A DNA stretch of 64,000 nt from Paraherbaspirillum soli (GTDB lineage: Bacteria > Pseudomonadota > Gammaproteobacteria > Burkholderiales > Burkholderiaceae_D). The notes beneath the pieces were generated by a model, which worked only from the letters and a program-made list of their open reading frames with translations, was not told where the DNA came from and searched no databases. Within the stretch, counting starts at the first letter, position 1, and every line of letters starts with the position of its first letter. The position numbers and the translations under genes are program-made. The stretch lies in assembly GCF_042654985.1 (NCBI RefSeq), contig NZ_JBHSMT010000013.1, forward strand, positions 186,001-250,000, read 5' to 3'. Below, one piece after another: positions 18,008 to 23,632 of this stretch.

Positions 18008-18343
18008 GATGCACCAATTTAGTGCAACATCGACATTCTGAAGATCGACACTGATCTTCAGAGGGTCGACAGCCTACTTCACAAGTAGGACTTCGATCTT
18101 CAGAAGGTCAATGTCGCACTTATTTGGTGCGCAGTCGAACTTCAGAAGCAGGACAGCGAACTTGCGAAGTTCGACATCGCCCCTATTTGGGGCAACTCAG
18201 TGCTTCCGAAGTAGGACACCGAACTTCGGAAGTTCGATACCGCCCTTATTTGGTGCAGCGTCGACCTTCGGAAGCAGGACACCCACCTTCGATAGTCCGA
18301 TGTCGACCTTCGGAAGATGGACAGCGTCCATTTTTACAATATC
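18008..18343. repeat. 21-bp tandem array with palindromic units and in-frame heptads
   Basis: From 18050 to 18343 there are 14 contiguous degenerate units of exactly 21 bp. Typical units read GTCGACCTTCGGAAGCAGGAC, and most contain a CTTCGGAAG-like palindrome. Every third unit tends to carry TTATTTGGTGC or CTATTTGGGGC instead, giving a 63-bp higher-order period. On the minus strand one frame reads as heptapeptides of the form K-V-D-I-x-L-P, broken by a TGA near 18197 and a TAG further on, so it is not an intact gene. Confidence 0.85.
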
Positions 18344-18410
18344 GTCAGACTTTGCACGGCCAAACATGATCTTTGATGCTTGAATGCGCTGCTTTGCATC
18401 GCCGGAAGTA

Positions 18411-18444
18411 AAAAAGGGATGTGCCGTTGGGCACATCCCTTTTT
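18411..18444 (-). terminator. Intrinsic terminator between the 21-bp array and the gene at 18464
   Basis: The stem GGGATGTGCC/GGCACATCCC (10 bp, GTTG loop) is flanked by A5 and T5, so it works on both strands. On the minus strand it ends the 18464-18937 gene. Confidence 0.9.
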
Positions 18445-18463
18445 CTGTTGCTGCTAGTCGGAC

Positions 18464-18937
18464 TTAAGTAGTGGGTGCCGCTGGTGCTGTCGTCTTATTG
18501 GCAAACCGCTTGCTCAACTCTTCTTCGATCACTTTGGCATCCGGCACATTGTTTTTGGCGGCTAGCTTGACGCTGTTATAAAACAGCAGCGCCTGGTTAT
18601 ACGCTTCCGAACCGCATTGCATGTTGGTGTCGCCGACGTTGGAGGTCAATTCTTTCAGCAGATGGTGCATTTCAGCCAGGGTTTTGCGGCCAACGGCGTC
18701 TTTTTTCCATTCTTCCAAGTTGACGAAGCTTGGCAGCAGCTTTGGCGCGCGCTGGGCAAAATCGAGGGACTTTTCAACAAACGGTTGCGAGCGATCCCCC
18801 ATTTTGAGGCTCTCTTGACGTTGTTGCGGGGTCAGCGCAATCAGGTATGGCGCCAATAGTATTTTGATCTCGTTGATTTTTACCAGGGCCAGCTTCTGTA
18901 CAGGTTCGGGGATGACGATTGAAATTTTGTTTTCCAT
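18464..18937 (-). CDS. Hypothetical helical protein
   Basis: A 157-aa soluble, mostly helical protein starting MENKISIVIPEP, with a C-terminal TTAPAAPTT tail. No signal peptide or membrane segment is visible and the family is not recognised. The ATG at 18937 has a GGAGATT element upstream and is preferred to an ATG five codons earlier. It lies at the downstream end of the Rhs locus, past the last rhs scar, and has a strong terminator. It may be a stand-alone gene rather than an immunity gene. Confidence 0.6.
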   Translation of the reverse strand: MENKISIVIPEPVQKLALVKINEIKILLAPYLIALTPQQRQESLKMGDRSQPFVEKSLDFAQRAPKLLPSFVNLEEWKKDAVGRKTLAEMHHLLKELTSNVGDTNMQCGSEAYNQALLFYNSVKLAAKNNVPDAKVIEEELSKRFANKTTAPAAPTT

Positions 18938-19060
18938 GCGGGCAATCTCCAATGAAAAGTTATCAAACGGATATGCATGCTAGCACAGATATGTTTTCAT
19001 TTAGCTAACAACGATCAACATCAAGATAGTGACCTTGGTCCCCTCCCCCAGCATTTCGCA

Positions 19061-19100
19061 ACGAATAATCACCATCCCCAAGCCTCCGGATTAATTTCTG
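19061..19100 (-). repeat. Scar of the rhs 3' end (copy 3)
   Basis: On the minus strand this reads E-I-N-P-E-A-W-G-W-stop, then ATGGTGATTATTCGTTGCGAA, the same junction that joins the intact rhs end to the pentapeptide gene at 23626-23640. The downstream reading frame closes after about 24 codons, so it is a remnant. Confidence 0.75.
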
Positions 19101-19136
19101 AAGAAAGAAACAACTCCACATCCGTCCCGCAAGAGT

Positions 19137-19685
19137 CTAGCGAGACAAAATTTGCTCTAACGTTTCTCCAATTCCAACAGCACGCTGCTCCGGCAACATC
19201 AGCAACGCAACCGTGGCCATCCCAAGACGCTCAAAAATGCTTACTGTCGAACCAGTTTCGCCGTGCGCCGCAAAACAAAAATTAATTGTTTCTCCCGTTG
19301 GCGCTCCAAATTTGGATATTCCGGCATTTGCTCCGTCTAAAACAGCAGTGGCATATTCATCCGGAATTCCGGACCAGACCGTATCAAGATTGCCTGCAAG
19401 TGATTCCGTAAATTTTCGTTCCCTTTTTGAAGAAGTCTGCACAGCGATATCTAAAGCCGAGGCTTTTACACCATTTATTTCACAACCCAGGAGTCCATAT
19501 AAAAAACGCCCACCCAGCGGAATAAACAGTTCGACAGTCGCAATCCTGTGATTAGCGACACGCATATTCGGCGTTTCTATTCTTCGGTGGAAGTATGTCG
19601 GGCTGGCAGAAGTAAAAATATCCGGCGGAGACGAGTCAAGCCATACTCGCGCGCGACGCTCCTTTGACAAGGCTAATATTGTCAT
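19137..19685 (-). CDS. Hypothetical protein of the Rhs immunity array
   Basis: A 182-aa soluble protein of unknown family. It starts directly after the stop of the Coa1-like gene (no gap), so the two are likely cotranscribed and perhaps work as a pair. The composition (GC about 47%) matches the rest of the Rhs array and is lower than the genome core here. No catalytic motif is recognised. A role as immunity or accessory protein to a lost Rhs tip is inferred from position only. Confidence 0.6.
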   Translation of the reverse strand: MTILALSKERRARVWLDSSPPDIFTSASPTYFHRRIETPNMRVANHRIATVELFIPLGGRFLYGLLGCEINGVKASALDIAVQTSSKRERKFTESLAGNLDTVWSGIPDEYATAVLDGANAGISKFGAPTGETINFCFAAHGETGSTVSIFERLGMATVALLMLPEQRAVGIGETLEQILSR

Positions 19686-20084
19686 TTAATTTCCAGATAC
19701 ACGAAAAGCGTTATTGAACTCTGATGGAAAAACACGAACTACATCTGCACCGTGCTGAGCAGTTACCGACTCAATGCGCCAAACGTCATTCTCTTCTTTC
19801 ATCGATACATATAGTTCAAATTTTCCTTTGGAACCAACAACATTGATTTGCATTTTCGCTAAAGCCTCGGAATCTACAAAGCCATATTCAAAAAGTCCAA
19901 AGGGTGCGAGGCTGACAGTAGAGATCTTGCCAACCATAACTTCTATGGACTTGGAGTCTTGAATTTTTCGCTTTGCATATAGGAATGCATTGCTTTGACT
20001 GACAGCAAAGTAAATAGATACATACAAGACAGCGCCCAGCAAAATGGCAGATGACATCCATTTCGTTATTTTCTTGAAGTTGGT
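19686..20084 (-). CDS. Membrane-anchored Coa1/Tim21-like protein
   Basis: About 132 aa with a basic N-terminus, one transmembrane segment (ILLGAVLYVSIYFAV) and a small alpha/beta domain. The domain has the pattern A..KIQDS..I...VGKI......FG.FEYGFV.SEALA.M.I.V.GSKGK.ELYV, ending W-R-I-E-S-V. This resembles the Coa1/Tim21-like fold found in some bacterial toxin-immunity neighbourhoods. The start is uncertain: a GTG at 20177 lies in a terminator hairpin and is rejected; GTG 20084 or ATG 20057 are plausible. It is immediately followed by the 19137-19685 gene. Confidence 0.55.
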   Translation of the reverse strand, partial: TNFKKITKWMSSAILLGAVLYVSIYFAVSQSNAFLYAKRKIQDSKSIEVMVGKISTVSLAPFGLFEYGFVDSEALAKMQINVVGSKGKFELYVSMKEENDVWRIESVTAQHGADVVRVFPSEFNNAFRVSGN

Positions 20085-20161
20085 CACAATTATTTTTCGC
20101 TGTAAATCGTAGCTTGGCCGCCAAAATTTGCGTCGGCATTTACCCGTTGGGTAAGGGACAC

Positions 20162-20192
20162 TAAAAATAAGGCCCACCGCCAGAGTGGGCCT
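20162..20192 (-). terminator. Intrinsic terminator of the gene at 20281
   Basis: On the minus strand the stem AGGCCCAC/GTGGGCCT (8 bp, 7-nt loop) is followed by TATTTTTAG. It lies about 90 nt after the stop of the EF-Tu-like gene. Confidence 0.75.
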
Positions 20193-20280
20193 CGTTTGTT
20201 AAAAATTAATACTGATCTAGCTATGACACTGACTCCGAGGATGTTAGTTTCCATCCTTCAGCGACAATCGGATTCCCAGA

Positions 20281-20577
20281 TTACATCGCTACAACTTCAC
20301 AGTCGCCGATTTTTCTTTGCCCTTCGGTTAAAAGAAATTTTTTCCCAATGCTAACTTTCGGCATAACAAGGTCTGGCCACAGGAACTGCATTGGAAGACT
20401 AATTTCCTGTCCAGGTTCAATCGAACTTGTCCCGCTGATATAAATCCTGGCATCATGAAATTCGTCATCAATATTCACGATACATCCATACTTCGGCGGC
20501 AGAATCGGAACACTTCCTCCCTCTTTACTCGTTTCATAGAGCTTTAATCTGACAATGATTTTCGGCGAATTTTGCAT
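20281..20577 (-). CDS. EF-Tu domain III-like small protein (putative immunity protein)
   Basis: A 98-aa protein that follows the pattern of elongation factor Tu domain III: a first strand IIVRLKLYETSKEGG like the EF-Tu segment V.VLSKEEGG, a central PGQEISLPMQF like PGDNI.M, and a last hairpin IGKKFLLTEGQRKIGDCEVV like RFAIREGGRTVGAGVV. It carries no GTPase domain. Similar single-barrel proteins occur next to Rhs/CDI toxins. Several such toxins use EF-Tu, so a decoy or immunity role is possible but unproven. It follows a scar of the rhs 3' end and has its own terminator. Confidence 0.6.
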   Translation of the reverse strand: MQNSPKIIVRLKLYETSKEGGSVPILPPKYGCIVNIDDEFHDARIYISGTSSIEPGQEISLPMQFLWPDLVMPKVSIGKKFLLTEGQRKIGDCEVVAM

Positions 20578-20740
20578 AGGTCAATTAAGGAAAAATGAGC
20601 GTCCCCAGAGATTTAGTCTTCCACAAAAATGATCGGTTCAAAAAATATCCCCTGCTTCGGGCTCGCGTCGAGCCTTCTTCAAGCCCCTGAGATTGGTTGC
20701 TGGTGTCTTCATGCTTTAGAGTCCATGGTTACTGAGACAT

Positions 20741-20815
20741 TGCATCACCGGTTTCACAACGAGTAATCACAATACCCAAGCCTCCGGATTAATTCTGATA
20801 TTGCTCCAAGGAATA
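20741..20815 (-). repeat. Scar of the rhs 3' end (copy 2)
   Basis: On the minus strand this reads G-I-P-W-S-N-I-R-I-N-P-E-A-W-V-L-stop, matching the end of the intact rhs tip (I-P-W-S-N-I-P-I-N-P-E-A-W-G-W). It is followed by CGTTGTGAAACCGGTGATG, the beginning of the pentapeptide gene. An in-frame stop a few codons upstream shows it is a fragment. Confidence 0.8.
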
Positions 20816-20858
20816 CCATTACATTACTTGGGGAGAGCATTAAGCAAAGTGCGTCTGA

Positions 20859-21221
20859 CTATACACTTGGCACTATTGCAAAAAGCACACTTCCTGCCGT
20901 AATCTGATAGTTGGCAATGTAGCTCTTTGCCTTAGCGACACTACGTTTTATGAAGTCAATTTCAGTCTCATTGCTCTCACGATTGCAATACCAATTGTCA
21001 TAGTTGGATTCGACATTGCTGCCACTTACCGCGTAGACATCTCCACCGAGTACGGCAACCCCAATAGCAGAGAGTTGGTCAAGCGCTGCCAAAGCAGCTT
21101 CCTGCTCAAGCGCCCAATTTCGAACTCCAATATTTTCCAAAGAGCGGCCAACGCTCAAGATCGAATCAATTTCATTTTTGGAAAATGCGGTCGAATGGTC
21201 GCGCATAAAATCTAAATGCAT
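20859..21221 (-). CDS. Imm40-like immunity protein
   Basis: A 120-aa cytoplasmic protein. The core EAALAALDQLSAIGVAVLGGDVY followed by YDNWYC and AKSYIANYQI...VLFAIV matches the pattern of the Imm40 family of polymorphic-toxin immunity proteins. The partner toxin is not intact here: only a remnant reading frame (21241-21370) lies upstream and a scar of the rhs 3' end downstream. It may be a stored immunity gene kept after its toxin tip was displaced. Confidence 0.65.
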   Translation of the reverse strand: MHLDFMRDHSTAFSKNEIDSILSVGRSLENIGVRNWALEQEAALAALDQLSAIGVAVLGGDVYAVSGSNVESNYDNWYCNRESNETEIDFIKRSVAKAKSYIANYQITAGSVLFAIVPSV

Positions 21222-21240
21222 TTTCTAATACCCTAGATAG

Positions 21241-21372
21241 TTACTCTGCATGCCGAAGTTTTGCATTATCCCAAATCGCTTCAAACTTCTCTTTCGATAT
21301 TAAGCTTGCCTCGAATTCAGGGTTCATTGCTATCTCTTCTAACGAAGAAAATCTCCATCACGTGATAAAAGC
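21241..21372 (-). pseudogene. Remnant C-terminal coding fragment before the Imm40-like gene
   Basis: An open frame from ATG 21327 to TAA 21241 encodes M-N-P-E-F-E-A-S-L-I-S-K..., 28 aa of protein-like sequence. A neighbouring frame just upstream encodes S-R-D-G-D-F, and joining the two needs one frameshift near 21350. It looks like the tail of a broken toxin or immunity gene. Its stop is about 20 nt before the Imm40-like start. The stretch 21373-21545 shows no gene. Confidence 0.45.
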
Positions 21373-21545
21373 TGCCAAGAGATAATCAGGGCGAAGAGTC
21401 AACCTCTTCACCAATCACGCAATTGGCGCGCACCGTTCATACACTCGTTAAAAATCAAGAGCTTGAACAGGCCAAGGCACTAATACCAATAGAGCGACCA
21501 TATCCAACCGGCCCATGAACATTCAACATCAAGCAACTCTTCGTT

Positions 21546-22049
21546 TTAACCCTTCATGGCCTTTATCAATCGTTCTGCGTTTTCCGCAAGAATCGCATTG
21601 CTCCCCTGAGCAATCAAGGCCAACTTCTCTTTTGCGTTGCTAGTCCCTATCGCACGAAGCGCGTATATACACTTCACACCAAGAGCATAACTTTCATCGT
21701 AATCCAAATACGGGAAGACGGCCAAAGCGGCCTGGTAAAGACATTGCACCGCCCCGGGATACCGCATGTCCTTCAAGACCATGGCTATGTTTTCGTGTTG
21801 CGTATGCCAATCCTGAAGGATGAGATTACACAGCACTTCCGCACTACTCTCCGTACATCCAAACTGAAAGCCGAGCAATAGCAGATGTTCTACAGCATCA
21901 GCATCCTTACTGGAAAATGCGCGTTCTAGCTCATGGCGCAGATAATCCCCATTCGACTCCAGTATTTCCGGGAAATGCCTGAGGAATTCGTCCTTGGAGA
22001 CTCTACCCAAAGACAAATTTAGAATTAGATTTCTTTGATCTGCATTCAT
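21546..22049 (-). CDS. HEAT-repeat-like putative immunity protein
   Basis: A 167-aa all-helical protein with repeated two-helix units. The segment DMRYPGAVQCLYQAALAVF...DESYALGVKCIYALRAIG resembles HEAT-type immunity proteins found beside Rhs/CDI toxins. There is no signal peptide. Its ATG overlaps the stop of the short upstream frame by one base (TAATG), so translation is coupled. The partner toxin is not identified. Confidence 0.6.
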   Translation of the reverse strand: MNADQRNLILNLSLGRVSKDEFLRHFPEILESNGDYLRHELERAFSSKDADAVEHLLLLGFQFGCTESSAEVLCNLILQDWHTQHENIAMVLKDMRYPGAVQCLYQAALAVFPYLDYDESYALGVKCIYALRAIGTSNAKEKLALIAQGSNAILAENAERLIKAMKG

Positions 22050-22189
22050 TATTTCACCGCCGAAAAACCTCGAATATATGAGTTGAATGTATCCAAAGCT
22101 GCTCCTCTGCCGAGGCCAATATTAATCTGCGCCCCTTCCGTCTTAAAAAAGGCATTACCCGACGACCAGCCTTTAGATACCAGTGACAT
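22049..22189 (-). CDS. 46-aa orphan fragment, possible truncated toxin tip
   Basis: It starts at ATG 22189, just past a degenerate rhs 3' scar, and stops in TAATG overlap with the HEAT-like gene. The peptide (MSLVSKGWSSGNAFFKTEG...) has protein-like composition and ends IRGFSAVK. Its position directly before an immunity-type gene suggests the last part of a displaced Rhs toxin, but the family is not recognised. Confidence 0.4.
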   Translation of the reverse strand: MSLVSKGWSSGNAFFKTEGAQINIGLGRGAALDTFNSYIRGFSAVK

Positions 22190-22225
22190 ATCACCATCCC
22201 CAAGGCTCTGGATTAATTGGGGCGT
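22186..22225 (-). repeat. Scar of the rhs 3' end (copy 4, diverged)
   Basis: On the minus strand this reads A-P-I-N-P-E-P-W-G-W-stop then ATATGTCACTGG. Compare the intact end I-N-P-E-A-W-G-W at 23626-23650. It contains CACCATCCCCAAGGCTCTGG on the plus strand against CACCATCCCCAAGCCTCCGG at the intact end. Confidence 0.7.
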
Positions 22226-22289
22226 TGCCACAAGGAGAGTCACTACTCGAGCAGACTCTGCTCAAGTTTAAAGTGTCGGCTCAATGCCT

Positions 22290-22586
22290 TCATAGGACAG
22301 TAACGCTAGCTGCCTTTTTAAAGCCTTCGTAGAGCTCAAATACGCAACCGCTTCTTAATCTCTCCCAAGGAGCATCTGGCACGAGAAAGCGAGCCGTCGC
22401 TTCAAATGATTCAGCATGTGCAACTACTGACGACGAAAAATCAAGCACTATGCTCCAAGCTGTATCAGGCCAATGTTCGGCATCCTCAGCGAATTTTGCT
22501 ACTGTGCTATAGCTTCTTGATGACGGAAGATGCTTCATTTTTTCCGAGCACCATGTCACTCGTACTTTTACGAATGTGGCCATCAT
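22290..22586 (-). CDS. EF-Tu domain III-like small protein, second example
   Basis: About 98 aa starting MMATFVKVRVTWCSEK. The C-terminal half (TARFLVPDAPWERLRSGCVFELYEGFKKAASVTVL) follows the last hairpins of an EF-Tu C-terminal barrel, with PDAP..L..G..FEL.EG...A.V.VL. It differs in sequence from the protein at 20281 but appears to share the fold. An upstream in-frame start at 22661 is possible but its sequence is basic and not family-like. Immunity role inferred from location. Confidence 0.55.
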   Translation of the reverse strand: MMATFVKVRVTWCSEKMKHLPSSRSYSTVAKFAEDAEHWPDTAWSIVLDFSSSVVAHAESFEATARFLVPDAPWERLRSGCVFELYEGFKKAASVTVL

Positions 22587-22715
22587 TTGAACACCTTTAT
22601 TACGGCGCCTACCCAAGCGCTTTGTATTCCACAATAAACATTCCGCGTAGTCTTCCTTCATTTTCGTGCTTCGGCAGCTCCTTTATCGGATTCCCAATGA
22701 CATAGGTATAAATGT

Positions 22716-22970
22716 TTATTCGTATGTCTTAGCTGCGAGAAGCATTTCTGCGACTGTTTTCCAAGTCGGCTGCTCAGGAGGCAAAATACCTTGATTAATA
22801 TAATAGCCATCCATATCTGTGATCCAAGCCGAAAGTGCTTCTAAAAAAGATTCAAGTCTAGTGCTCTCCCATTCATCAGGAGAGGTCAACAAATTTTGTC
22901 TTAAATCCTGCACGAACATGGCAAGTGTCTCTTTGGAAGAAACGGCATTCAATTTCTCATTGAGCTTCAT
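22716..22970 (-). CDS. DUF7660-like small protein
   Basis: About 84 aa, with VSSKETLAMFVQDL, PDEWESTRLESFLEALSAW and the highly typical end DMDGYYINQG...PPEQPTWKTVAEMLLAAKTYE. This matches a family of short acidic proteins often found in toxin-immunity arrays. GTG 22985 is an alternative start, adding five residues. It stands between the pentapeptide gene and the second EF-Tu-like gene. The gap 22986-23149 shows no gene. Confidence 0.65.
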   Translation of the reverse strand: MKLNEKLNAVSSKETLAMFVQDLRQNLLTSPDEWESTRLESFLEALSAWITDMDGYYINQGILPPEQPTWKTVAEMLLAAKTYE

Positions 22971-23149
22971 ATTCAGTTGCGTCACTCTAATTGATGTACC
23001 ACCATTTTATGACTTTATAAATATCGTGAAGACAATTGGCCGCAAACATATAGCGCGATCTTCCTTGCAGATTTAATAGTCTCAAAATTCTCCAAGAATG
23101 TGACAAGCTCCATAGACAAAAAATAGTCAATATCCCACTTTCTCTCACT

Positions 23150-23632
23150 TTACGATGCGTAAATTACCCCTCTTTGGATCGGATCAAAATTTTCCGGCCA
23201 CTGTGTATTGGCATCCGCTAAAGCACCTGACAAATCCGCATTTTCCAAACCCTCGCATCTGACATCTGCGCCCTTAAGATTTGCCTTAACGAAGCAGGCA
23301 CCTCCGACACGAGCCGCGTTCAGATTTGCATTTGAGAAATTTGCCTCTTCAAAAATTCCACTGCGCATCATTGTGCCGCTCAAATTTGCCAGCGAAAAAT
23401 TGGCGTGCGATGCGTTGCAAGCGGCAAGATTCGCGCAGCACAGAGTTGCATTGGCAAAATTCGCCTCTTCCATCCATGCCGAACGTAACTCTGTCCCCGA
23501 AAGATCAGCCCCAGTTAAGTCCGATCTGTCCAACAATGCCCTGTGCAAATTTAGATTTGCCAAAGAAGCGCCAACAAGGGTGTTTTCCTCGATGGTCACA
23601 TCATCACCGGTTTCACAACGAATAATCACCAT
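23150..23632 (-). CDS. Pentapeptide-repeat protein, likely immunity to the Rhs tip
   Basis: A 160-aa protein made of A(D/N)LxX-type pentapeptide repeats from about residue 25 to 145 (for example ADLSG, ANFSN, ANLNA, ANLKG), which should fold as a right-handed quadrilateral beta helix. Its ATG (23632) lies inside the last codons of the rhs gene (ATGGTGA, 7-nt overlap), the usual placement of a cognate immunity gene. Pentapeptide helices can mimic DNA, and the toxin tip is ParB/nuclease-like, so a DNA-mimic mode of neutralisation is a reasonable but untested guess. Confidence 0.75.
   Translation of the reverse strand: MVIIRCETGDDVTIEENTLVGASLANLNLHRALLDRSDLTGADLSGTELRSAWMEEANFANATLCCANLAACNASHANFSLANLSGTMMRSGIFEEANFSNANLNAARVGGACFVKANLKGADVRCEGLENADLSGALADANTQWPENFDPIQRGVIYAS

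Noticed and set aside
18008..18343. CRISPR array
   Set aside because: The units are contiguous 21-mers without unique spacers, and no cas genes are nearby.
18111..18383. 90-aa plus-strand frame and 79-aa minus-strand frame over the 21-bp array
   Set aside because: Both are by-products of a 21-bp period that keeps frames open; the minus heptad frame has in-frame stops within the array.
20085..20177. GTG start at 20177 for the Coa1-like gene
   Set aside because: That codon lies in the stem of an intrinsic terminator, and the added residues are not membrane-protein-like.
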